From positions 5,041,001 to 5,105,000 of the forward strand of contig NZ_CP130319.1 in the NCBI RefSeq assembly GCF_032271945.1: a stretch of 64,000 nucleotides of DNA, in the 5' to 3' direction. Every line of letters begins with the position of its first letter. The first letter of the stretch is position 1. The notes beneath the pieces are model-generated. The model searched no databases and was not told the DNA's origin. It saw nothing but the letters and a program-made list of their open reading frames with translations. The position numbers and the translations under genes are program-made. Of the stretch, positions 7,223 to 15,003 are shown in pieces. Origin of the DNA: Paenibacillus sp. MBLB1832. Its GTDB lineage: Bacteria > Bacillota > Bacilli > Paenibacillales > NBRC-103111.

Positions 7223-10198
7223 TTATTCCTCCACCCACTCCCGCCGCAGCGCAAAAAGCTCGCGCAGCTCGCCCGTGGACAGCTCGGTGATCCAGCTCTC
7301 GCCGGAGCCGACGATCAACTCGCTCAGTCCCTGCTTGCGAGCGATCATCGCGTCGATCCGCTCCTCGAGCGTGCCGAGCGTAACAAACTTGTGCACCTGC
7401 ACATCGCGCGTCTGCCCGATGCGAAAAGCCCGGTCCGTGGCCTGATTCTCCACGGCCGGATTCCACCAGCGGTCGAAGTGGAACACGTGATTCGCCGCTG
7501 TTAGGTTTAACCCCGTCCCTCCCGCTTTCAGCGAGAGGACGAAGATCCGGCTGCGCTCCCCCGCAGGGAGCGCCTCGTCCTGGAAGCGCGCAACCATTGC
7601 GTCGCGCTCCGCCTTACCCAGGCCCCCGTGCAGGAACTGCACGGGCTCGCCAAGCTCCTGCTGCAGCACCGCCTGCAGCAGTGCGCCCATGCGGACGAAC
7701 TGCGTGAAGATGAGGCATCCGCCTCCATCTTCACGCCTGAGTTCGTCCAACATCTCGAGCAGCCGCGCCAGCTTCGCAGAGCGCGCGGCTGCTCGCCTGT
7801 GCACCACCTCCGCTTCCTTCAGGAAGAGCGCGGGGTGGTCGCAGATCATCTTCAGCTTCGTCAGCGCTGAAAGGATCAGCCCTTTCTTCTCGATGCCCGT
7901 GGCATCATCGAGCTTCTCCATCAAGCGCTGCACGACCGTCTCGTAAAGCGCGCCCTGCTCCGGCGTCAAGGCCACATAGGCCTTGACCTCAGACTTCTCC
8001 GGCAAGCTCAGCCGGATGGCTGGGTCCTTCTTAACCCTTCTCAGCACGAAGGGTCTCACCAACCGCTGCACGCGCAGCGCAAGCTCTGCGGCGCCATCGC
8101 CGCCTTTTTCAATCGGACCAACGTAGAGCTGCTGGAAATGGCTCCGTGAACCCAAATAGCCAGGATTCAACCAATCCATGATCGACCATAGCTCAGTCAA
8201 ACGGTTTTCCATAGGTGTCCCCGTCAATGCAATACGATGCTGTGCAGTAAAAGTTCGAATCGCAACAGCCTGCTTGGTATAAGCGTTCTTGATATTTTGC
8301 GCTTCGTCGAGGCAGAGGGACCGCCACTCCATTTGAGCAAGCTCATCTACATCGGATAATGCCAAAGGGTACGACGTAATCACGAGATCAGCCCTTCGTA
8401 CCGCTTCGGTCAAGAACTCCCCACGAAGCCGTTGCGGCCCGTAATGCAGGTGCACCTGTAGCGACGGAGCGAAGCGTTCGAGCTCTTTTTGCCAATTACC
8501 CAGTACAGAAGTGGGACATATCAGCAGCGAAGGCGCCCGTCCCTCTTCTGCCTTAGTCTGCAGCAAGTAGGCGATGTACTGTATCGTTTTCCCCAGTCCC
8601 ATATCATCCGCCAAGCAGCCGCCTAGGCCCATTCGCCGCAAAAAAAGCAGCCACGACACGCCTTCTCGTTGATAAGGACGCAATTCTGCCTGCAAGCCCT
8701 CGACTGTTCCGATTTGCGGAATCGACTGGGTCTTCTGCAATCCTTTCACCAATGCCTGCATGTGCCTATTTAATTCTACACGCACTTGGAATGGTACTGC
8801 CTTTTCTCTAGGTGCAGGCAGCTCTTCAATGACTTCCCCGCCTTCTGGCAAATACATACCCAACACTTCTTGTATCGACAGCGTCTTTTTCTTGCCCATC
8901 TGCCGCATGGCAGCCTTGATTTGATCGACAAGCGCAGGGTCCAGCTGTACCCATTTGCCCCGAAGATAGATGAGCCGCTTCTTCTGCTCCGCAAGCTCAC
9001 GAAACTCGTGCTCAGCAAGGACGACTCGCCCTAATGCAATTCGCCAATCATAGGCAAGCAAGTGATCCATCCCGAGCACCGGTTTTCCAGAACGGGAATG
9101 GGAAGTGCTTTTCAGTTTCGCCCGTAACTGCGGCTTCTGACGCTGTACGTCATCCCACCACGAAGGCAGAAATAACGAGATCCCCGCACCAACCAGTTGG
9201 AAGCTTAATGTCGTCAAAAACGTCCATGCCTCATCATCCGACAGCCCCTCACTCAATTTACCAGGCTGATAATCACTTTCTAGTCTTGGACATACTCGTA
9301 TGATTTTCGCAATTTGCTCGCTAACCTTATCATTCAACATCGGCAGCCACGCTGTCGGTATCAATTGCTGTGCATGCAGTCGGGTTCCATTAGCATTCAT
9401 TTCTACGAACCGATTCGAATCCAGCCGATCCTGCACAACAAAACGAAGCCGCCATTCCGCCGCATCATCTTTTGCCGAAGTGGATCCATCAACATACGTC
9501 TCGGCGTAAGGCTCCACGAGCTGAAGGCACACGCGAAAGGGAGTCGTATCCTCGCGCCAGCCAATCGCCGTCAGCCAATCTTCCTCCAACATCCACTCGT
9601 TGGCCGTCACCGCCCCACTATCTTTCAACCCTTTCAGCAAGTCGGCATGCGCTTCCGCCCGTCCCTCCCACCCCCTGCTAACTTCAGCGCCTTCAGGTCT
9701 AGCCAGATACTCATGCATTGCAAGATTTAACCACGTTTCGGCAAAATCATAAGCTTCCGCTTCCCGCATATCCCCCGCCTCGAGCACCTCTAGCAACTGC
9801 CGCCAATTCTCTGGTACATCGAGCTTCCAACCTGATTTCCCTTCGCGCCAACAGGTATACGACGGCTTATACCAGCGCTTCGCCATAACCTCGCGTAACA
9901 GCTTCGCCAGCTGCTGCAACCATAACGCCTCATTCGTCCAGACCAGTCGGCCATGCAACAAGGGACGAGGTTCCGCCAAATAATCAACGGCCAAATACGG
10001 GCTAAGCAGCAGTCCTTGCTTCTGAGATGTTGCCTTCAACTGTAAGCCATATCCCGATCCCTCATGCCAAGCGAATAAAAGCTTTCGCAGCTCGGCTTCT
10101 TCAACCAAGTTAGCCTCTTCCGTTTCACCGCTGCATACGAACTGTCCTGAGCTTGGCGACCACTCGACTCGTATATAAATCATTTCTACATAGATCAT
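7223..10198 (-). CDS. SNF2-family DEAD/DEAH-box helicase
   Basis: 991-aa SNF2 ATPase of the bacterial type with a long N-terminal accessory region (about 1-490). The motor has Walker A DDMGLGKTIQ near 530, motif II LDEAQNIKN near 628, motif III ALTGTPMENR, then the C-lobe with CLIFTQFVRM near 820, LSLKAGGTGLNLTAANHV and DRAFRIGQTRDVQVHKF. Such proteins translocate on duplex DNA and are thought to act in repair or transcription. It starts one base after the stop of the preceding 426-aa gene, indicating a two-gene operon. Two ATGs (10198, 10183) are possible, and neither has a strong SD. The 3' third is clearly richer in G+C than the rest. Closest known arrangement: ywqA/ywqB of B. subtilis. 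Confidence 0.92.
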   Translation of the reverse strand: MIYVEMIYIRVEWSPSSGQFVCSGETEEANLVEEAELRKLLFAWHEGSGYGLQLKATSQKQGLLLSPYLAVDYLAEPRPLLHGRLVWTNEALWLQQLAKLLREVMAKRWYKPSYTCWREGKSGWKLDVPENWRQLLEVLEAGDMREAEAYDFAETWLNLAMHEYLARPEGAEVSRGWEGRAEAHADLLKGLKDSGAVTANEWMLEEDWLTAIGWREDTTPFRVCLQLVEPYAETYVDGSTSAKDDAAEWRLRFVVQDRLDSNRFVEMNANGTRLHAQQLIPTAWLPMLNDKVSEQIAKIIRVCPRLESDYQPGKLSEGLSDDEAWTFLTTLSFQLVGAGISLFLPSWWDDVQRQKPQLRAKLKSTSHSRSGKPVLGMDHLLAYDWRIALGRVVLAEHEFRELAEQKKRLIYLRGKWVQLDPALVDQIKAAMRQMGKKKTLSIQEVLGMYLPEGGEVIEELPAPREKAVPFQVRVELNRHMQALVKGLQKTQSIPQIGTVEGLQAELRPYQREGVSWLLFLRRMGLGGCLADDMGLGKTIQYIAYLLQTKAEEGRAPSLLICPTSVLGNWQKELERFAPSLQVHLHYGPQRLRGEFLTEAVRRADLVITSYPLALSDVDELAQMEWRSLCLDEAQNIKNAYTKQAVAIRTFTAQHRIALTGTPMENRLTELWSIMDWLNPGYLGSRSHFQQLYVGPIEKGGDGAAELALRVQRLVRPFVLRRVKKDPAIRLSLPEKSEVKAYVALTPEQGALYETVVQRLMEKLDDATGIEKKGLILSALTKLKMICDHPALFLKEAEVVHRRAAARSAKLARLLEMLDELRREDGGGCLIFTQFVRMGALLQAVLQQELGEPVQFLHGGLGKAERDAMVARFQDEALPAGERSRIFVLSLKAGGTGLNLTAANHVFHFDRWWNPAVENQATDRAFRIGQTRDVQVHKFVTLGTLEERIDAMIARKQGLSELIVGSGESWITELSTGELRELFALRREWVEE

Positions 10199-10199
10199 A

Positions 10200-11480
10200 T
10201 TAGATTAAAAGCTTTCCCTTCTTCAGTTCCTCTTGCAAAGCGCAATGACGCGCATATTGCTCGGTTAGCTGCTTAACGTAAGCCTCAAAGCGGGACGTTT
10301 CCTTTAGCTTTTTATAGAGACTACCCAGCTTCTTTAACAGCTTTACCACGGATTTATATGCTTCACGATTTCCAGCCTTGATGTTTTTCTCGATTGCATG
10401 ATGGTAGACAGGGAGCAGCAGTTTGGCATCGGCTTTTTCCGCTCTTTTGAGCACCTCAACCCCCAGATGCAGCGGCGAAAGACCGAGCATGACACAGGCA
10501 TCGGACCAAGTTCGATAATCCTCTTTTTCCATCAAAAATGATTCATACTCCCAAAAACTCGAAGGAAGCAACCTCACCATGGTCTCCCGATATGCTGACT
10601 CCACGTCTGCATGCCCCTGCAATTCCTTCCACAATGCCAAATAAATCTCCATTTCACGCGACAGGTACGCTGAGTCCATATACGGACGGAGCCATAGCAG
10701 CCAACGTTGCAGCCTGTCCCATTCCTGAGCGGAAGCCATATCCGCCAAATAAGGAAACCACGCTTCTACCTCTACATGCGCCTGGCTAGTCGTGATCCTC
10801 TCCCAAGCATTTTCGTCATCACCTGCGATAAAATCCAAACACGCCAGTAACATGGCTGCCATTTTACATTGCTCAGTACCCAGCCTTTCGTTCTGCGCCA
10901 GCTGCCTTAACCTCACACGCTCGCGTTTCTGCAGTTCCTGATCGTTCAAAACCGTCGTCCACAGCAGCTTATACACCTCGAACCATGGCATCGCCGAATC
11001 CCTAGGCCGTTCCAGCAAGCTATCCGCCATATAACTAGCAATTCCGTCCAAATACGTGCCATACTTCATTGACGCCAAGTCACCATGTAAGGATTGCACC
11101 ACAGTCGTTAACCGCTCAAGGCACCCCGTTTCGATCCGCGAGAAATAATAAGCCGCCATCTGCGTATAATCATCGATGTCCCCTCGATTTATCATCCAGC
11201 GATCCGCCAGCCTCATGACAAAAAGCACGACAAACACATCATATAGCCCCTGCTTGTCACGCTCCCATGTGTCCGCCATCTTGTTCAACTCGCTCCAAAT
11301 ACGAACATAGCTTGTCTCCATCGCTTGTGCATAAGTCACCTGCGTTCTACCATATTTCCGCTCAAAATAGCTCCACCACGTCTCATGATCATCTGACGAT
11401 AACAACAACGGCATCGACTGAACGAGTGTCAAGTGCGCTCTGCTTCTCGCTGACTTATTGCCAAACTCATTTCTGCTCAT
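10200..11480 (-). CDS. Helical protein paired with the SNF2 helicase (SWIM-protein C-terminal-like)
   Basis: 426-aa, mostly helical, acidic and tryptophan-rich protein with no membrane segment. I recognise no catalytic motif. SNF2 helicases of this group are commonly preceded by a SWIM zinc-finger protein; this protein sits in that slot and looks like the region C-terminal to the SWIM domain, but no CxCx(n)CxH motif is present. The open frame extends 33 codons upstream, yet GGAGGGGG seven bases before the ATG at 11480 fixes the start. It ends one base before the helicase start. Function is inferred from pairing only. Confidence 0.7.
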   Translation of the reverse strand: MSRNEFGNKSARSRAHLTLVQSMPLLLSSDDHETWWSYFERKYGRTQVTYAQAMETSYVRIWSELNKMADTWERDKQGLYDVFVVLFVMRLADRWMINRGDIDDYTQMAAYYFSRIETGCLERLTTVVQSLHGDLASMKYGTYLDGIASYMADSLLERPRDSAMPWFEVYKLLWTTVLNDQELQKRERVRLRQLAQNERLGTEQCKMAAMLLACLDFIAGDDENAWERITTSQAHVEVEAWFPYLADMASAQEWDRLQRWLLWLRPYMDSAYLSREMEIYLALWKELQGHADVESAYRETMVRLLPSSFWEYESFLMEKEDYRTWSDACVMLGLSPLHLGVEVLKRAEKADAKLLLPVYHHAIEKNIKAGNREAYKSVVKLLKKLGSLYKKLKETSRFEAYVKQLTEQYARHCALQEELKKGKLLI

Positions 11481-11554
11481 ATGTATCCCCCCTCCGTTCG
11501 AATCCATCATCCTTTCCTTATTATACAAAATTTTGGCTGAATGGGTTAAAATAG

Positions 11555-11590
11555 CACGACCCCATGAGAACCATCTCATGGGGAAGTCGT
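11555..11590 (-). terminator. Terminator of the CotD-like gene
   Basis: Minus-strand hairpin with arms CCCCATGAGA and TTCTCATGGGG around a short loop, extended by ACGAC/TCGT pairing and followed by GCTATTTT. The U-tract is short, so efficiency is uncertain. Confidence 0.55.
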
Positions 11591-11597
11591 TTGCTGC

Positions 11598-11846
11598 TTA
11601 TTTCCGCAGCATCCCTTGATGCGGGTGTGGATGAGTTCCACAGTACTCATCTGTCTCTGTACATGTGTATACATGCTCATACACAGGTACACAATGGTGA
11701 CGATTCACGATTTGAATCGGATGAATCACTTGCACCTTTTGCGGATGATAAAAATCTCTAACCACTCTTTCCGGATCTGTCATTATCGGGTCAGCAGGCG
11801 GACACTGAAATTGTTTTCCTTGAACTGGTTGTTGTTGGTAAGCCAT
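11598..11846 (-). CDS. CotD-family spore coat protein
   Basis: 82-aa, His/Cys/Tyr/Pro-rich protein: VIHPIQIVNRHHCVPVYEH, then HVYTCTETDEYCGTHPHPHQ. The HP..V..HH core with paired cysteines and a His-rich tail resembles the inner-coat protein CotD of Bacillus. The SD AAAGAGGAG is 13 bases before the ATG, slightly long. It is monocistronic with its own terminator. By family knowledge it would be made in the mother cell under late sporulation control, but I did not find a convincing sigma-K or sigma-E promoter. Confidence 0.6.
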   Translation of the reverse strand: MAYQQQPVQGKQFQCPPADPIMTDPERVVRDFYHPQKVQVIHPIQIVNRHHCVPVYEHVYTCTETDEYCGTHPHPHQGMLRK

Positions 11847-12128
11847 TTGGCGGGGTCAACTCCTCTTTAGGTTTGAGATAGTATACGTTTATCCCGAGTC
11901 TTAAGAGTGTACCAATGCCCATCTTTCCCATAAATAGGCTGACGCGCATGGGCCAAGCAGGTAGATGTCCAAGCAAGTTCGAATGGGGCAGGCTCCGGGC
12001 GTATGCCTTCGAGTAAACATTAGTAAGGAATAGTTATCAGTTCACAGTCTAGCATTAACCCTGTATAATGAGCAGTAAGTGCTTGTAACACTCAAAACAT
12101 GCATACTAGAAAAATTGAGGTGAACTAC

Positions 12129-12425
12129 ATGGAAGAATTACTTAAAAAAATGATGGCGAAGTTAGAATCCATGGACAGTAGATTCGATGCAATCGACAGC
12201 AGACTCGATGCCATGGACACAAAAATTGATCGAATTGAGCATAAGTTAGATGCACATCATCTCGAAAATATCGAATCCGACAATCGATTGCTTGAGATGA
12301 TTCACACGCTTCGCTGCGAGACGAACGTCAACTTCAAGAAATTGGATCGACGTGTCAAACTCATCGAAACCGATCTAGACCATACCATGATTCAAGTCGA
12401 AGAATGCCTTACACCCAAAAATTAG
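12129..12425 (+). CDS. Small coiled-coil protein of unknown function
   Basis: 98-aa hydrophilic protein with a clear heptad pattern built on a DSRxDAxD repeat (MDSRFDAIDSRLDAMDTKID), continuing to about residue 90. No signal peptide or membrane segment. GAGGTG seven bases before the ATG at 12129 decides the start over an ATG ten codons earlier. It is a single gene followed by a short terminator. Similar tandem-heptad proteins are common in Firmicutes and in phages, and no function can be assigned. Confidence 0.65.
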   Translation: MEELLKKMMAKLESMDSRFDAIDSRLDAMDTKIDRIEHKLDAHHLENIESDNRLLEMIHTLRCETNVNFKKLDRRVKLIETDLDHTMIQVEECLTPKN

Positions 12426-12430
12426 TTATA

Positions 12431-12456
12431 GGCCCGAAGGGCTTTTATTTTTCATT
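12431..12456 (+). terminator. Rho-independent terminator after the coiled-coil gene
   Basis: GGCCC-GAA-GGGC stem immediately followed by TTTTATTTTT. Short but G+C-rich. Confidence 0.7.
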
Positions 12457-12477
12457 CATAATAGAACGAATGTTCTA

Positions 12478-12615
12478 TTATTTCTGAGGATTCGTAACCT
12501 TCTCCCCATCCATATCCGAAGCCAGATCAACTCGGGTAACATGGCTAATTATATTCGCCGATTTTCCCAGCGCTGCACTTCCTTCCGGTAGATTGCCGCG
12601 CGTATTTACAAGAAA
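12478..12615 (-). pseudogene. C-terminal remnant of an unidentified gene
   Basis: A 45-codon minus-strand frame ends in TAA at 12478 and is closed upstream by TAA with no start codon. Its translation is protein-like, with RGNLPEGSAALGKSANI, HVTRVDLASDMDGEKV and NPQK at the end. It is followed by an 8-bp inverted repeat, AATAGAAC/GTTCTATT (12460-12479). The composition suggests the tail of a once-longer gene whose 5' part was deleted. I could not name the family. Confidence 0.35.
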
Positions 12616-12659
12616 TTAAATTCCGACTGTGTAGAATCCCTCCCGACTATATCCTTGAA

Positions 12660-14780
12660 TCAGTTAACGGTAATCTTTGCTGTGGAGTCAACAGCGTTCC
12701 AGGATACGGATACTCCAAAGGTTTCACCCAAAAAGCGAAGCGGCACCATCACATTGCCTCCAATCATTTCGATTGGTGAATCGAGTGGAACATGGGTACC
12801 GTTGACTATTGCCCCGGAGTCGCCTACTTTAACAGACAAATGAGTTTTGCCCTTAATCCCGTTAACGGTCCGGGTTACTGCGTTCCAATCGGTCTTTATG
12901 CCAAGAAGTTCTCCAACGGAACGAATCGGAACCAACACTTCTCCATTGCGAAGGACTGAAGGCTGGTCTACGGAAATCGGATAGCCATTTAAGATAAGCT
13001 TTATGGTATCCATGCGCTTTAACTCGCTACGGATCTCGGCGCGGAAACGGTACTGTCCTGCTAGGATGCGTAGATTATCTGCAGCTTGCTGCTTTTCTCC
13101 ACTGGCAAACAAAATTTGATTTTGCAAAAAAAGAGTATGAATGTCTTGCGGATTCAGAACAATCGCTTGATTAACCTCCGTTTTGGCACGCACAAGATCA
13201 CTTTTGTTCCCTTCTTTCTGGAAGTGATTCAAGAGAAGCCGTGCAACCATTTCGTGCTGTTTGGCAGGATATGGCGTCAATTGAGAACTACTTTTTAGTA
13301 GAGAGAGTATCTCCTTAGGATCCTGTTCTTTCGTGGCAAGCTGTTCTGCCTGGTGATAGTAGGCTTCGGAAAAAGCAAGAATCGTGCATATAACGGCAAC
13401 GACTGTAAATCCGATCGCGCCCCCTCCTTGAATCAATCGAGAGAATCTGTGGCTATTTTTATTCATTCGGACTGATTTAACAGTTAAACCGGTCCCTAAT
13501 ACAACCCATAATCCGAATAACAGCGGGTAGCTGAATGTAAAGTCGAATGTGCTGTGAGCTAGCAAACAAATCTGTGAGGTCATAAGCCCGGCAAGCCAAG
13601 TGCGTTCCTCTTTATCAGCGTAATACCACAGAGCAGCACCCCGAACAAGAAAGTAACCTGCTATTGCCAAATAAATCAACAGGCCGATGATACCGGTCTC
13701 GATCCACGTTTCTAGCCAATGATTGTGTAAAAAACGAATAGCATAAGCTGCTGTTTGCCATTTGTACTCAAGAACACTCCAACTACCACCACCGTTTCCA
13801 TACCATGGGGATATGTGAATCAGACGCAGCGCATCCCGGTAATAACCAAGCCGCGAAGTCCACTCCGACGCGTGATTGCTTAAGTGTCCTACTCGAGTGG
13901 AAAGATGGGAAGCTGGAATAGAACTAAGAAACACAAATAACCCAATTAGGCAAATCGGAATGCCAGCGATGACTGTTTTCCGACCTGCGCGATGTGCATA
14001 AACTAGGAGAGCAGAGCTTAACATTACCGTGCCAATGAAGGCCCAGATCGAAATAGAATAAGTAAATGCGCAAGACATACCTGCAACGCATGCACCCATT
14101 AAGCGGAGGTATGTAATAAACTTATGTTTACCCGATAAGATCGTTTGAAAAAATACGAAAAAAATCATAAGCACTAACACGATTCGTGAGCCAGTTAAAC
14201 CGATGCCTATGGATAACGTAAAGCTGATAAATAAGTAGTGATACTTTGACTCCGCTGCATAAAACATGGCGGCAAGCGACAATACGGCAAGCAACAAGAT
14301 TCCCCATGCATTTGCATATTCGAGTAATCCTTCGAAACGCCCTTCCCGAAACTGATTCAAAAGCAATCCGACACATACGAACGCGGAGCACGAGTATACC
14401 AACAAACGCAGAAAAGTCCGAAAGTGATCAGTCGTCATTCGTGATGCCGCTAAAATAAGTGGCAGAGAAAGCGATACCCTCCATGTCACCTCTAATGCAC
14501 TCTGACGGTTGACTGCAATGATGGAGACAGAGGCATAGCAAACAGTAAGAGCCAATAAAAGCCAGAAAGAAATGGCAATAGGACCTCGAAAAAGCAAAAG
14601 GAACGCGCCTAAAGCAAAAATAAATCCACCGGAGAGCAGATACTCCATTTCGAACATAAAACCATGCATAAAGAGGCCAAAGCCGAAAAATGAGCATAGC
14701 AAAATAAACGAAGCGCTCGAACACCAATCGACGCTTTCTTCAGTACGGGGAACATTTCGGTAACGAGATTTGGTTTTCAT
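12660..14780 (-). CDS. O-antigen ligase-like membrane protein fused to copper-amine-oxidase-N1-like repeats
   Basis: 706-aa protein. Residues 25-450 hold about 11-12 membrane segments with Wzy_C features: LTGSRIVLVLMIFF, LIHISPWYGNGGGSWSVL, and FLHNHWLETWIETGIIGLLI near 350. Residues 450-590 are TPR-like. Residues 593-706 contain two copies of the Gram-positive surface domain PF07833-type: LNGYPISVDQPSVLRNGEVL, VPIRSVGELLGIKTDW, then VNGTHVPL, VPLRFLGETFGVSVSW. AGGTGG precedes the ATG. It is divergent from the SLH protein, and together they suggest cell-envelope glycan assembly. The extracytoplasmic C-terminal domain would bind wall or polymer. The fusion is unusual to me. Confidence 0.82.
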   Translation of the reverse strand: MKTKSRYRNVPRTEESVDWCSSASFILLCSFFGFGLFMHGFMFEMEYLLSGGFIFALGAFLLLFRGPIAISFWLLLALTVCYASVSIIAVNRQSALEVTWRVSLSLPLILAASRMTTDHFRTFLRLLVYSCSAFVCVGLLLNQFREGRFEGLLEYANAWGILLLAVLSLAAMFYAAESKYHYLFISFTLSIGIGLTGSRIVLVLMIFFVFFQTILSGKHKFITYLRLMGACVAGMSCAFTYSISIWAFIGTVMLSSALLVYAHRAGRKTVIAGIPICLIGLFVFLSSIPASHLSTRVGHLSNHASEWTSRLGYYRDALRLIHISPWYGNGGGSWSVLEYKWQTAAYAIRFLHNHWLETWIETGIIGLLIYLAIAGYFLVRGAALWYYADKEERTWLAGLMTSQICLLAHSTFDFTFSYPLLFGLWVVLGTGLTVKSVRMNKNSHRFSRLIQGGGAIGFTVVAVICTILAFSEAYYHQAEQLATKEQDPKEILSLLKSSSQLTPYPAKQHEMVARLLLNHFQKEGNKSDLVRAKTEVNQAIVLNPQDIHTLFLQNQILFASGEKQQAADNLRILAGQYRFRAEIRSELKRMDTIKLILNGYPISVDQPSVLRNGEVLVPIRSVGELLGIKTDWNAVTRTVNGIKGKTHLSVKVGDSGAIVNGTHVPLDSPIEMIGGNVMVPLRFLGETFGVSVSWNAVDSTAKITVN

Positions 14781-15003
14781 TCAGCCACCTGTGTCGTTTT
14801 TCCTATAATCATACTATGTTTTCTACAAAATAGTAAAATTTTCATAAAGTGATTGTCGAATTATGGAAATCCTAGTATGCTTATCTAGGAATCTATCCAA
14901 CAGATTGCATGAAAATTATTCAAAAATGTCTCGTTGGACAGACATCTGGGGCTTCATGACTATTTTTATTTAAAATTTGTACACAGAAGAAGGAGGAGTT
15001 GTT

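Noticed and set aside
7218..10198. Several long open frames on the strand opposite the SNF2 gene
   Set aside because: They have no SD sites or family motifs and follow from the high G+C and codon use of the helicase gene.
12460..12479. GAAC-N4-GTTC palindrome resembling a LexA/DinR box
   Set aside because: It lies after the stop of a gene remnant and downstream of the coiled-coil gene, with no promoter or gene start near it, so a chance or terminator-like repeat is likelier.
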